From an uncultured Sphingomonas sp. (GTDB taxonomy: Bacteria; Pseudomonadota; Alphaproteobacteria; Sphingomonadales; Sphingomonadaceae), in assembly GCF_902806265.1 (NCBI RefSeq), contig NZ_CADCVZ010000036.1:33427-97426 (forward strand): a stretch of 64,000 nucleotides of DNA. The letters are read 5' to 3'. The notes under the pieces were generated by a model. That model worked only from the letters and a program-made list of their open reading frames with translations. It made no database searches and was not told the origin of the DNA. Below are positions 44,711 to 53,501 of the stretch, piece after piece. How positions within the stretch are numbered: position 1 is the stretch's first letter; each line of letters begins with the position of its first letter. The translations under genes were made by a program, and so were the position numbers.

Positions 44711-46015
44711 CTAGCTCTGGGCCGGGCGCCGCGCGAAGATGCCGAACCCCGCGATTACCGCATAGCACAGCGCCGGCAGCAGCAAGGCGAAGCCGAGGCT
44801 GCCGCTGGCGTCGGCCAGCATGCCCGTCAGCAAGGGCACCACTGCACCACCGAAGATCGCGATGTTGATGATTCCCGACCCGTCCGCCGCGCGCGACCCG
44901 AGCCTCTCGCAGGCCAGGCTGAAGATCGTCGGGAACATGATCGAGTTCATCAGCCCGATCGCCAACAGGCTATAGCCGGACAGCGCACCCGTGCTGTTGG
45001 TGGAGATCAGGATCAGCGTGATCGCGCCGACCGCGACGCCGGCCAGGATCAGGCCGGGGCTGAGGATGCGCAGGAAGTAGGAGCCGATGAACCGGCCGAC
45101 CATCGCGCCGCCCCAATAGTAGGCGATCATGTCGCCCGCGTCGCCTTCGCTGAGGCCGAGTACGTTTTGCTGCATCAGGTAGTTCACGATCAGCGAGCCG
45201 ATCGCGACCTCGGCGCCCACGTAAAGGAAGATGCACAGCGCGCCGAACCCGAAGCGGGGCCGCTTGAGCAGCGGCAGGCCCGCCAGCGCGGAGCCCTTGT
45301 CATGCTGCTCCGCAGGAAGCCGGTTGCGGAACAACCAGACGGCCGCTGCGATCACCGCCAGCGCTGCCGCAAGCCCCAGGTATGTATTGACGATCGCCCG
45401 GGTCTCAGCCGAGCGATAGGCGTCCAGCGCTGAGCCCGATAGCTGGCTCGCCGAGAGCCCCGCCAAGCCGCCGAGGATCAACGCCGAACCGACGATCGGA
45501 AAGACGGTCGTGCCCAGGCTGTTGAACGCCTGCGCGAAGGTCAGGCGGCTGTGGACCGTGCGGGCCGGCCCAAGCAGGCTGATGAGCGGATTCGCGACCA
45601 CCTGCACGACGACGATCCCGCTGCCGAGCACGAACAAGGCCAGCAGGAACAGGCCGTAGGTCGCGGTGCTTGATGCCGGAATGAATAGCAGGCAGCCGAC
45701 CATCATGGTCAGCAGGCCGACCACCGCGCCGCGCATGTAGCCGACCTTCTTGACCAGCTGCGCGCCCGGGATGCCGATCACCAGATAGGCGGTAAAGAAG
45801 CAGAACTGCACCAGCATCGCCTGGGTGTAGTTGAGCGTGAACAGCTCCTTGAGCTTGGGCAGGATCACATCGTTGAGGCTGGTGATGCCGCCGAAGATGA
45901 AGAACAGCGCCATGACGAAGTAGCGCAGTTCCGGCGCATCGACATGGCCGCCCTCCTCGACCTCGGCCGTGGTCACCGTTGCCTCGTCCCGAACCCCGGG
46001 TGTCACTGCCACCAT
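44711..46015 (-). CDS. Sugar:proton MFS transporter (FucP/glucose-galactose type)
   Basis: 434 residues with about 12 membrane helices. The first conserved block is YFVMALFFIFGGITSLNDVILPKL, shown in part by FFIFGGITSLNDVI, followed by FFTAYLVIGIPGAQLVKKVGY. Such proteins take up fucose, glucose or galactose by proton symport. ATG 46015 has GGGAGGG 7 nt upstream; the long frame above it is noise. With glucokinase in the next locus, glucose is the best guess for its substrate. It is divergent from the second MFS gene. Confidence 0.9.
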   Translation of the reverse strand: MVAVTPGVRDEATVTTAEVEEGGHVDAPELRYFVMALFFIFGGITSLNDVILPKLKELFTLNYTQAMLVQFCFFTAYLVIGIPGAQLVKKVGYMRGAVVGLLTMMVGCLLFIPASSTATYGLFLLALFVLGSGIVVVQVVANPLISLLGPARTVHSRLTFAQAFNSLGTTVFPIVGSALILGGLAGLSASQLSGSALDAYRSAETRAIVNTYLGLAAALAVIAAAVWLFRNRLPAEQHDKGSALAGLPLLKRPRFGFGALCIFLYVGAEVAIGSLIVNYLMQQNVLGLSEGDAGDMIAYYWGGAMVGRFIGSYFLRILSPGLILAGVAVGAITLILISTNSTGALSGYSLLAIGLMNSIMFPTIFSLACERLGSRAADGSGIINIAIFGGAVVPLLTGMLADASGSLGFALLLPALCYAVIAGFGIFARRPAQS

Positions 46016-46120
46016 GCCCGTTCCCTCCCTGTTGGCCGTCACGCTAGACGCGCGGTAACGGGCCGTCACCCAGTGAATACCTATGCTGCTGCATTGCACA
46101 ATAGCCGGGGCCGTTGGCAA

Positions 46121-46147
46121 CGTTCGCTGAACCTGCCAGCGTTCGCT
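46121..46147 (+). repeat. Direct repeat CGTTCGCT in the divergent MFS promoter region
   Basis: CGTTCGCT occurs at 46121-46128 and 46140-46147. CGTTGGCAACG, a near-palindrome, lies at 46112-46122. All fall in the 159-nt gap between the two divergent transporters. They may be regulator sites; the regulator is not assigned. Confidence 0.3.
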
Positions 46148-46174
46148 CGGCGCTGAGGCGCGATCGGAGGGTGG

Positions 46175-47710
46175 ATGGATCAGGTGACGGGCGTGCGGGA
46201 CAAGCCTCGCCAAGGCTGGGCGGGACTGTGGAACATCTCCTTCGGCTTTTTCGGCATCCAGATCGGCTTTGCGCTGCAAAACGCCAACATGAGCCGCGTC
46301 TTTCAATCGCTCGGTGCCAGCCTCGACGACCTGCCGGCCCTGTGGATCGCGGCGCCGCTCACGGGACTGCTGGTCCAGCCAATCGTCGGCTTCCTCAGCG
46401 ACCGGACGTGGCTCGTTCGGCTGGGGCGGCGCAGGCCCTACTTCCTGGCCGGCGCGATCCTGGCGGCCTTGTCGCTGTTCATCATGCCGCTGTCCGAAGC
46501 GCTGCTGATGGCGGCCGTGCTGCTGTGGCTGCTCGATGCGAGCCTCAACATCTCCATGGAGCCGTTCCGGGCCTTCGTCGGCGACATGCTGCGCAAGGAC
46601 CAGCACACCGCGGGCTATGCGGTTCAGACCGCCTTTATCGGCGCGGGGGCGGTGGTCGGGTCGATCTTCCCCTGGCTGCTCGAGCAGCTGGGCGTCGCCA
46701 ACGAGGCCGCTGGCGGCGGCGTTCCGGACACGGTGCGCTGGAGCTTCTGGTTCGGCGGAGCCGCCTTGTTCCTGGCGGTGCTGTGGACGGTGCTGACGAC
46801 GGAGGAATACGCGCCGGACCAGCTCGCGGCCTATGGCGAGGACGCGAGCCACGCGGGCAGCGAGGACATGGTCCGGGCGCTGGCCTCACGCACCTTCGGC
46901 AGCAGCCTCGGGTGGTTTGCCGCAGGCGCGGCCGTGCTGGCCGCGGTCGCCGCACTCGACCTCGAAAAGGAGGTCTACCTGCTCGGCGCGCTGCTGGTCG
47001 CCTATGGAGCGCTGAGCGCTCTCGCGATCGCCTCAGCGCGGCGCGGCCACGGCAGCAACATGCTGTCCAGCATCGTCGGCGACTTTGCCGGCATGCCGAC
47101 CGTCATGAAGCGGCTCGCGCTGGCGCAGTTCTTCAGCTGGTCGGCGCTGTTCATCATGTGGATCAACACCACCCCCGTCGTGGCACAGCGCTTCTTCAAC
47201 TCGCCTGACCCGGCAAGCGCGGGCTACCAGGACGCAGGCAATTGGGTGGGCGTGCTATTCGCCGTCTATAATGGAGTGGCCGCGGTGGCGGCGCTGGCGC
47301 TCCTGCCGGCACTGGCGAGCCGCATCGGCAAGGTCCGGACGCATGTCGTCTGCCTGCTGTGCGGCGCTGCCGGCTATGCCAGCTTCTTCCTGTTCACCGA
47401 CCCGCAGCAGCTGCTGATCGCGGAGATCGGCGTTGGGATCGCCTGGGCGTCGATCCTGGCGATGCCCTATGCGATCCTCGCCTCCGCCCTGCCCCAGCGC
47501 AAGCTCGGCATCTACATGGGGCTGTTCAACATCTTCATTGTCGTGCCGCAGTTGCTGGTCGCGACGGTGATGGGCTCGATCACCAAGGCCTTCTTCCCCG
47601 ATCAGCCGATCTACACCATGGCGTTCGCCGCGGGCACCATGGTGCTGGCGGCGCTGGCGACCTTGCGGGTGCGCGAACAAACTGACGGCGGGCGGGCGGA
47701 GCGGCTATAA
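46175..47710 (+). CDS. MFS transporter of the sucrose/maltose (SLC45-like) type
   Basis: 511 residues with about 12 membrane helices. The family block GLWNISFGFFGIQIGFALQN opens the protein. The conserved cytoplasmic loop is SDRTWLVRLGRRRPYFLAG, and the RAFVGDMLRKDQ segment is typical of plant sucrose and bacterial maltose symporters. It should carry maltose or maltodextrin across the inner membrane to the cytoplasmic GH13 enzyme. GGAGG lies 4 nt before the ATG. It is convergent with the FAD dehydrogenase gene (6 nt). Confidence 0.9.
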   Translation: MDQVTGVRDKPRQGWAGLWNISFGFFGIQIGFALQNANMSRVFQSLGASLDDLPALWIAAPLTGLLVQPIVGFLSDRTWLVRLGRRRPYFLAGAILAALSLFIMPLSEALLMAAVLLWLLDASLNISMEPFRAFVGDMLRKDQHTAGYAVQTAFIGAGAVVGSIFPWLLEQLGVANEAAGGGVPDTVRWSFWFGGAALFLAVLWTVLTTEEYAPDQLAAYGEDASHAGSEDMVRALASRTFGSSLGWFAAGAAVLAAVAALDLEKEVYLLGALLVAYGALSALAIASARRGHGSNMLSSIVGDFAGMPTVMKRLALAQFFSWSALFIMWINTTPVVAQRFFNSPDPASAGYQDAGNWVGVLFAVYNGVAAVAALALLPALASRIGKVRTHVVCLLCGAAGYASFFLFTDPQQLLIAEIGVGIAWASILAMPYAILASALPQRKLGIYMGLFNIFIVVPQLLVATVMGSITKAFFPDQPIYTMAFAAGTMVLAALATLRVREQTDGGRAERL

Positions 47711-47716
47711 GGCAGC

Positions 47717-49129
47717 TCAGTCCAGCAGCTTGCCCGGGTTGAGGATGCCGGCCGGATCGAGCGCTGCCTTGATCGCCTTCATGGCGGCCAGCCGTGCGGG
47801 CGGGAGCAGCCGGGCTAGTTCGTCGCGCTTCATCTGGCCGATGCCATGTTCGGCCGAAATCGAGCCGCCCGCCGCGGTCACCAGGTCGTGCACCATGCGC
47901 GTGGCAGCAGGCGCCTCATGCTCGAGCCACTCGCTTGCCGCACCGGCCGGCGCGCGGACATGGAAGTGGACGTTGCCGTCACCCAGGTGCCCGAAGCCCG
48001 ACGCCTGCGTTCCGGGGAAGGCCCGCTCGACCTCCGCGGCGGCCTCCACCATGAAGCGCGGCATGGCGTCGACCGGAACCGAGATGTCGTGCTGCGCCGC
48101 CGGCCCGCTGCCCCGCTCCGCCTCCGAGATGCTTTCGCGAATGCGCCAGAAGGCCTCGGCCTGCGCATCGCTGCCGGAGATGGTGGCGTCCTCGATCAGC
48201 CCGGCCGCGAGCGCCTCACCGAGCAGCCGTTCGAGCTGCGCGGCTGGCGGCTCCGCGCGCGCGTCGCTGGCGGTCAGCTCGACCAGCGCATGCCAGCGAT
48301 GGCTGCCGGCGAGCGGTCGGCGCGTGCCAGGGATGTGCTCCAGCACCCGACCGAGACTGTCCTCAGGCAGCACTTCAAAGGCTTCAACCCGGTCGGTCGC
48401 GGACTGCAGCGAGCGCAGCAGGTCTAGGCCCGCCTGCGGATCGGCTAGCCCAGCCCATGCCACGGCTCGCGCAGCGACCGCAGGGACCAGCTGCAGGTTC
48501 AGCGCGGTGATGATCCCCAACGTACCTTCCGATCCGATCAGCAGTTGGCCAAGGTCGTAGCCGCGATTGTCCTTGCGCAACCCCGACAAGCCGTCGACCA
48601 CCGACCCATTGGCAAGCACCGCTTCCACCCCCAGAATCAGCCGGCGCATGGTCCCGAACCGCAGCACCTGCGTGCCGCCAGCGTTGGTCGCCGCCAGTCC
48701 GCCGAGGGTGGCACTGCCTCGCGAGCCCAGCGTCAGCGGGAAGCGCGCCCCTCGTTCAGCAGCCGCAGCATGCAGCGTTTGCAGGATCACGCCCGCTTCC
48801 GCCACGGCATGATCGGCGGCCAGCGCGCGGATACGATTGAGCCGCCGCAGCGAGAACAGCATGGCATTGCCATCATCGTGCGGTGTCGCTCCCCCAACCA
48901 TCGAAGTGTTGCCGCCTTGCGGGACCAGCGGCACTGCGTACCGGCCCGCGAGCCGGACGACCGTCGCCACCTCCTCCGCCGAGGCGGGCTGCAGCAGGGC
49001 AGGCGACCGCCCCTGCCAGCGGCCGCGCCAATCCGTCAGCCAGGGCTCGATGTCGCGCGGGTCGGTCACCACCGCCCGCTCGCCGAGCTCCGCCCGCACC
49101 GCCGCGATCATTTCCGCCTGTCCGCCCAT
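47717..49129 (-). CDS. FAD-binding 2-hydroxyacid dehydrogenase (GlcD/D2HGDH type)
   Basis: 470 residues. The FAD-binding domain reads VPLVPQGGNTSMVGGATPHDDG and GSRGSATLGGLAATNAGGTQVLRFG, shown here in parts (PQGGNTSMVGG; GLAATNAGGTQVL). The C-terminal domain has the metal/substrate His-rich GFGHLGDGNVHFHVRAP and SAEHGIGQMKRDEL. Members oxidise D-lactate, D-2-hydroxyglutarate or glycolate. The single-chain form without GlcE/F nearby favours D-lactate or D-2-hydroxyglutarate. ATG 49129 is used; Met7 is an alternative. Confidence 0.9.
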   Translation of the reverse strand: MGGQAEMIAAVRAELGERAVVTDPRDIEPWLTDWRGRWQGRSPALLQPASAEEVATVVRLAGRYAVPLVPQGGNTSMVGGATPHDDGNAMLFSLRRLNRIRALAADHAVAEAGVILQTLHAAAAERGARFPLTLGSRGSATLGGLAATNAGGTQVLRFGTMRRLILGVEAVLANGSVVDGLSGLRKDNRGYDLGQLLIGSEGTLGIITALNLQLVPAVAARAVAWAGLADPQAGLDLLRSLQSATDRVEAFEVLPEDSLGRVLEHIPGTRRPLAGSHRWHALVELTASDARAEPPAAQLERLLGEALAAGLIEDATISGSDAQAEAFWRIRESISEAERGSGPAAQHDISVPVDAMPRFMVEAAAEVERAFPGTQASGFGHLGDGNVHFHVRAPAGAASEWLEHEAPAATRMVHDLVTAAGGSISAEHGIGQMKRDELARLLPPARLAAMKAIKAALDPAGILNPGKLLD

Positions 49130-49182
49130 GCCCCGTCACATAGGGTCTTGTCCGCATCCGCGCGACCCGCGACAGGGACGGC

Positions 49183-49701
49183 ATGACCGAGCAACCATCC
49201 CAGCGGCGAGCGCTCGTGACCCTGGTCGTGGCGCGCGCCCGCAACGGGGTGATCGGGCGCAATGGCACGCTCCCCTGGCACCTGCCGGCCGACCTCAAGC
49301 GCTTCAAGGCGCTGACCATGGGCACGGTCATGATCATGGGCCGCAGGACGTTCGACAGTCTTCCAGGGCTGCTACCCGGACGGCGTCACCTGGTGCTGAC
49401 CCGCGATCCTACCTGGACCGCGCCGGGGGCGGAAGTCGTGCACACGCCTGAGCAGGCGCTTGCTGCCGCGGGGAACAGCGCCGTGAGCGTAATCGGCGGC
49501 GCCGAGATCCTCGACCTGTTCCTGCCGCTTGCCGACCGGATCGAGCTAACCGAGATCGAAGCCGACGTGCCCGGCGACACGTTAATGCCGGACCCCCGCG
49601 CATCGGGCGAATGGATCGAGGAGGCACGCGAGTCCCATGACGCGGAGTCCGGTCGGCCGCCGTTCGCCTTCGTTACCCTGCAGCGAACGGATCGGGGCTG
49701 A
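49183..49701 (+). CDS. folA: Dihydrofolate reductase
   Basis: Reduces dihydrofolate with NADPH; 172 residues. It shows VVARARNGVIGRNGTLPWHLPADLKRFK in part (GVIGRNGTLPWHLPADLKRF) with the substrate Asp, the NADPH site VMIMGRRTFDSLP, and the second nucleotide site SVIGGAEILDLFLPLADRIEL. It lies between a hydroxyacid dehydrogenase and adk with no thyA nearby. It is convergent with adk over a 12-nt gap. Confidence 0.97.
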   Translation: MTEQPSQRRALVTLVVARARNGVIGRNGTLPWHLPADLKRFKALTMGTVMIMGRRTFDSLPGLLPGRRHLVLTRDPTWTAPGAEVVHTPEQALAAAGNSAVSVIGGAEILDLFLPLADRIELTEIEADVPGDTLMPDPRASGEWIEEARESHDAESGRPPFAFVTLQRTDRG

Positions 49702-49713
49702 CGTCGGCCAACC

Positions 49714-50376
49714 TCAGCGGCTCAGGCTGCCCGGGTCATCGAGGATCCCGTCGATCGTCGCCGCGACTTCCTCCACGCTGGCCATGCCGTCCACCCGTCG
49801 GACCAGCCCCCGCTCCTCATAATAGGGCAGGATAGGCGCGGTCTTGGCGCGATACTCGGCCATGCGGGTGCGCACCGTCTGCTCGTTGTCGTCGGGCCGC
49901 CGCTTGAACTCGTGCGCGCCGCATACGTCGCAGGTCCCTTCCTGCTGCGGCAGCTTAAAGCGGTCATGGTAGCTGGCACCGCAGTTCGCACAGGCGAACC
50001 GCCCGGTGATCCGCTCGACCAGCGCCTCCTCGTCGACCTCCAGCTCGATCACCCGATCGAGCTTGCGACCACGCTCGCCCAGCAGGATTTCCAACGCTTG
50101 TGCCTGGTGACCGGTGCGCGGGAAGCCGTCGAAGATCGCGCCGGTGCCATCGGCCTGGTCCAGCCGCTCGCCGATCAACGCCGAGACGATCGAGTCGCTG
50201 ACCAGCTCGCCCGCTTCCATCACCGCCTTGGCCTTGAGGCCCACCGGGGTGCCCACCTTGACAGCCTGGCGCAGCATGTCGCCGGTGGACATCTGGACCA
50301 TGCCGCGGGTTCGCTCCAGGCGCTGCGCCTGGGTGCCCTTGCCCGCGCCCGGCGGCCCTAGAAGGATGATGTCCAC
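49714..50376 (-). CDS. adk: Adenylate kinase with zinc-binding LID
   Basis: Interconverts ATP, ADP and AMP; 220 residues. The P-loop is LLGPPGAGKGTQAQRL, the AMP site is QMSTGDMLRQAVK, and FDGFPRTGHQAQAL follows. The LID has four cysteines in CANCGASYH and CDVCGAHEF, expected to bind zinc. It follows secY by 32 nt, a common alphaproteobacterial order, but the rpsM-rpsK-rpoA-rplQ block usually found next is not here. Confidence 0.98.
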   Translation of the reverse strand: MDIILLGPPGAGKGTQAQRLERTRGMVQMSTGDMLRQAVKVGTPVGLKAKAVMEAGELVSDSIVSALIGERLDQADGTGAIFDGFPRTGHQAQALEILLGERGRKLDRVIELEVDEEALVERITGRFACANCGASYHDRFKLPQQEGTCDVCGAHEFKRRPDDNEQTVRTRMAEYRAKTAPILPYYEERGLVRRVDGMASVEEVAATIDGILDDPGSLSR

Positions 50377-50408
50377 GCGATTTCCTGTTCAACCCAAAGC
50401 CACGACGC

Positions 50409-51773
50409 TTAACGCCGCCGCGCGCCCTTCAGCTTCGCCTTCTTGATGAGGTCGCCATATTGGTGCGCGATCAGGTGGCTCTGAATCTGGCTGACCGTGT
50501 CCATGGTCACGTTGACGACGATGAGCAGGCTGGTTCCGCCCAGGTAGAAGGGGATGCCCGCCTGGCTGAACAGGATCTCCGGCGCCAGGCAGATCAGCGT
50601 GAGATAGGCCGCGCCCAGCACGGTGATCCGGTTCAGCAGATAGTCGAAGTAGGTCTCGGTCGCCTTGCCTGGCCGGACCCCGGGAATGAAGCCCCCGTGC
50701 CGCTTCAGGTTCTCGGCGGTCTCCTCCGAATTGAACTGCACGGCCGTATAGAAGAAGCAGAAGAAGATGATGCCCAGGCCGTAGAGCGTCATGAACACGG
50801 GCGATCCGTGCTGCAGATAGGTGCTGAGCGTGATCAGCCAGTCGCTGCCCCCTTCGGATTGCGGCTGCGCGCCAGCCATCTGGATCACCGTCAACGGCAT
50901 CAGCAGCAGGGACGAGGCGAAGATCGGCGGGATCACGCCCGCGGTGTTGATCTTGATCGGCAGGTGGCTGCGCTCTTGCTGCATCATTCCGCGCGCGGTC
51001 TGGCGCTTAGGATACTGGATCAGCACTCGCCGCTGTGCCCGCTCCATGAAGCAGATGAACAGGATCAGGCCGACCACCAGCGCGATGATGAAGACGATCA
51101 GTAGCGGGTTCATGGTGCCGCTGCGGCTACCCTCGAACAGCTGCGCCAGCCCTTGCGGCAGGCTGGCGACGATGCCCGCCATGATGATCAGCGACACGCC
51201 GTTGCCGATCCCGCGGCTGGTGATCTGCTCGCCGATCCACATCAGGAACAGGGTGCCGCCGACCAGGCTGACCGTTGCCGCAACGCGGAACGGAAGCCCG
51301 GGCTCGACGACCGCGCTGATGCCCTGGGTCGCGCCGAGCCCCTCCAGGCCGACCGCAATGAAATAGCCCTGCACCGCGGTCAGCAGCACAGTGAGATAGC
51401 GGGTGTACTGGTTGAGCTTCTTGCGCCCCGCCTCACCCTCTTTCTTGAGCGCCTGCCACGGCCCATACATGGTCGCGCCGAGCTGCACCACGATGGACGC
51501 GGTGATGTAGGGCATTACGCCCAATGCGATGATGCTCATCCGCTCCAGGCTGCCGCCCGAGAAGGTATTGAAGAAGTCGAGCACGCCGCCGCGCTGCGTG
51601 TCGAACAGCGCCGCCATAGCCCGCGGGTCGATGCCAGGCATCGGCACATGGCTGAGCAGCCGGAAGACGATCAGCGCACCCAAGGTGAACCAGATGCGCT
51701 TCTTGAGCTCCGTCGCCTTGCCGAAATTGGCAAGGCTGATGTTGGCGGCCATCTGTTCGGCTGCGGATGCCAT
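50409..51773 (-). CDS. secY: Preprotein translocase subunit SecY
   Basis: 454 residues with ten membrane helices forming the protein-conducting channel. It shows RIWFTLGALIVFRLLSHVPMPGID in part (GALIVFRLLSHVPMPGID), the plug-region FDTQRGGVLDFFNTFSGG, IALGVMPYITASIVVQL and the C-terminal ERAQRRVLIQYPKRQ loop for ribosome contact. It is in the spc cluster after rplO, but separated from it by 102 nt with a terminator-like hairpin. Confidence 0.98.
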   Translation of the reverse strand: MASAAEQMAANISLANFGKATELKKRIWFTLGALIVFRLLSHVPMPGIDPRAMAALFDTQRGGVLDFFNTFSGGSLERMSIIALGVMPYITASIVVQLGATMYGPWQALKKEGEAGRKKLNQYTRYLTVLLTAVQGYFIAVGLEGLGATQGISAVVEPGLPFRVAATVSLVGGTLFLMWIGEQITSRGIGNGVSLIIMAGIVASLPQGLAQLFEGSRSGTMNPLLIVFIIALVVGLILFICFMERAQRRVLIQYPKRQTARGMMQQERSHLPIKINTAGVIPPIFASSLLLMPLTVIQMAGAQPQSEGGSDWLITLSTYLQHGSPVFMTLYGLGIIFFCFFYTAVQFNSEETAENLKRHGGFIPGVRPGKATETYFDYLLNRITVLGAAYLTLICLAPEILFSQAGIPFYLGGTSLLIVVNVTMDTVSQIQSHLIAHQYGDLIKKAKLKGARRR

Positions 51774-51784
51774 GGAACGTCCTT

Positions 51785-51825
51785 AAAGAAACAAAGGCGG
51801 CGAAAGGCATGTTGCCCCCGCCGCC
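51785..51825 (-). terminator. Terminator-like hairpin between rplO and secY
   Basis: On the minus strand GGCGGCG pairs with CGCCGCC (51796-51802 and 51819-51825) and is followed by TTTGTTTCTTT. It lies in front of secY within the ribosomal operon. A TTATAT -10-like element a little upstream (near 51828-51835) might be an additional secY promoter. Confidence 0.5.
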
Positions 51826-51875
51826 CCATATAATCGGCCGCATCCGCTTTGAAAGCGAAGGCGGCGCCGCGGCGC

Positions 51876-52421
51876 TTACTTGCCCTGCTTGGCGGCCTTG
51901 TCGGCCAGCCGGGCCCCACGCGCCTTGCCCTTCTTGGCAGCGGCGAGTTCGGCCGGATCCTTGCGCTCGATGATCTCGATCGAGCCGCCGGCCCGCTCCA
52001 CCGCCTCGCGCGCGCCCTTGGAGGCACCGGCGACGCGGAAGCTGACCTTGGCCGTCAGCTCGCCCTTGCCGAGCAGGCGCACTCCGTCCTTGCCGCCGCG
52101 GGCCAGACCGGCCGCCTTGAGCGCGTCATGGTCGATGGTACCCTCGGCCGACAGCTTGCCCGCGTCGATCACCTTCTGGATCGCGCCCAGGTTCACCTCG
52201 GCGTGATCGCGGGCGAAGATGTTGTTGAAGCCGCGCTTCGGCAGCCGCATGTGGAGCGGCATCTGGCCGCCCTCGAAGCCGAAGATCGACACGCCCGAGC
52301 GCGCCTTCTGGCCCTTCTGCCCGCGCCCGGCGGTCTTGCCCAGCCCCGAGCCGATCCCGCGGCCGACGCGAACGCGGCTCTTGCGGGCACCGGGATTGTC
52401 CTTGATCTCGTTGAGTTTCAT
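51876..52421 (-). CDS. rplO: 50S ribosomal protein L15
   Basis: 181 residues. It starts [20 protein letters not shown], with the Gly-rich N-terminal tail [22 protein letters not shown] that threads into 23S rRNA (quoted in part) and the signature [19 protein letters not shown]. The C-terminal 20 residues are an added Ala/Lys tail ([21 protein letters not shown]). It follows rpmD with an unusual gap of 148 nt that holds a dispersed-repeat-like element. Confidence 0.98.
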   Translation of the reverse strand: MKLNEIKDNPGARKSRVRVGRGIGSGLGKTAGRGQKGQKARSGVSIFGFEGGQMPLHMRLPKRGFNNIFARDHAEVNLGAIQKVIDAGKLSAEGTIDHDALKAAGLARGGKDGVRLLGKGELTAKVSFRVAGASKGAREAVERAGGSIEIIERKDPAELAAAKKGKARGARLADKAAKQGK

Positions 52422-52465
52422 GTCTTTGCACTCGCTTCAAGGAGTAAAGGACTTCTGGCCTTCAC

Positions 52466-52560
52466 TCCGCAGCCCCAGCGCAGGCCGGGGTCTCGTTCCG
52501 CTGGAGCCCACGTTTGCGTCGCGCTTGGCAAACGGGATCCCGGCTTTCGCCGGGATGACG
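52466..52560. repeat. Dispersed intergenic repeat-like element inside the spc operon
   Basis: Two inverted repeats lie in tandem. CCAGCG/CGCTGG (52475-52480, 52499-52504) is followed by ATCCCGGC-TTTC-GCCGGGAT (52537-52556), ending GATGACG. The second palindrome is the type scattered between genes in many sphingomonad and caulobacter genomes (established in general; copy number in this genome not known). Confidence 0.55.
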
Positions 52561-52569
52561 GTCAAACGA

Positions 52570-52746
52570 CTAGCGCTCGACTGACACCAAGTGCTGCACT
52601 TTGCGGACTTGGCCGAGGACCTCGGGGGTTTCCTCCACTTCGACCGTGCGGTGCAGCTTGTTGAGCCCCAGCCCGACCAGGGTCGCGCGCTGGGTCTTGT
52701 GACGGCGGATCGGCGATCCGGTCTGGGTGATCTTGATGGTCGCCAT
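52570..52746 (-). CDS. rpmD: 50S ribosomal protein L30
   Basis: 58 residues, the normal bacterial length. It begins [20 protein letters not shown] and contains the family signature [17 protein letters not shown], ending VQHLVSVER. It lies between rpsE and rplO, its standard place in the spc cluster, 5 nt after rpsE. It is too short for common length cut-offs and easily missed. Confidence 0.96.
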   Translation of the reverse strand: MATIKITQTGSPIRRHKTQRATLVGLGLNKLHRTVEVEETPEVLGQVRKVQHLVSVER

Positions 52747-52751
52747 GACGC

Positions 52752-53498
52752 TTACTCCGCGATCGCTTCGGCGGCAGCTTCAGCCTCCGCGCCGCCCATG
52801 CCGCCACGGCCGAGCAGGTCCGCGACCTTCTTGCCGCGACGCTGCGCCACCGAACGGGGGCTGGTCTGCTCCTTGAGCGCCTCGAAGGTCGCCCGGATCA
52901 TGTTGTACGGGTTGGAGGTCCCGACCGACTTGGTGACCACGTCGGCGACGCCCAGGCTCTCGAAGATGGCGCGCATCGGGCCGCCCGCGATGATGCCGGT
53001 CCCCGCCGGAGCCGTCCGCACGGTCACGCGGCCGGCACCGAAGTGACCGAGGCCGTCGTGGTGCAGGGTGCGGCCGTCGCGCAGCGGAACGCGGATCATC
53101 GCCTTCTTGGCGGCCGCGGTCGCCTTGCTGATCGCTTCCGGCACTTCGCGCGCCTTGCCGTGGCCGAAGCCTGCGCGACCCTTGCCGTCGCCGACCACCA
53201 CCAGCGCCGCGAAACCGAAGCGCTTGCCGCCCTTCACCGTCTTGGACACGCGGTTAATGTGGACGAGCTTCTCGATCAGCTCCTCGCCATCGTCGTCGCG
53301 GTTCTGACCGCCCCGACGATCGTCGCGGCGCCCCCGGTTGCCGCCACCGCGGTTGTCCCGGCCGCGACCGCCACCGCCACCGCGTCCGCCACGCGGACCA
53401 CGGCCCTCGGGAGCGGGAGCCCCGGCGTCCGCGGCGACCGCAGCAGCGCCCGCGTCCGGATTGCCGCCCTGGGTCTGGGTTTCGACTTCGTCTGCCAT
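52752..53498 (-). CDS. rpsE: 30S ribosomal protein S5 with long RG-rich N-terminal extension
   Basis: 248 residues; the canonical S5 (about 165) starts near residue 72 at [29 protein letters not shown] is replaced by the equivalent [21 protein letters not shown], and [22 protein letters not shown] is present in part. The first 71 residues are Gly/Arg/Asp-rich with repeated RGG-like units ([17 protein letters not shown]) and are likely disordered. The ATG at 53498 follows a GTG one codon upstream. S5 helps decoding accuracy and mRNA entry. Confidence 0.97.
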   Translation of the reverse strand: MADEVETQTQGGNPDAGAAAVAADAGAPAPEGRGPRGGRGGGGGRGRDNRGGGNRGRRDDRRGGQNRDDDGEELIEKLVHINRVSKTVKGGKRFGFAALVVVGDGKGRAGFGHGKAREVPEAISKATAAAKKAMIRVPLRDGRTLHHDGLGHFGAGRVTVRTAPAGTGIIAGGPMRAIFESLGVADVVTKSVGTSNPYNMIRATFEALKEQTSPRSVAQRRGKKVADLLGRGGMGGAEAEAAAEAIAE

Positions 53499-53501
53499 CA
53501 C

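Noticed and set aside
46114..47208. Plus-strand frame of 364 codons in another phase over the SLC45-like transporter
   Set aside because: It overlaps the transporter in a different frame, is Arg/Gly-rich and lacks hydrophobic segments.
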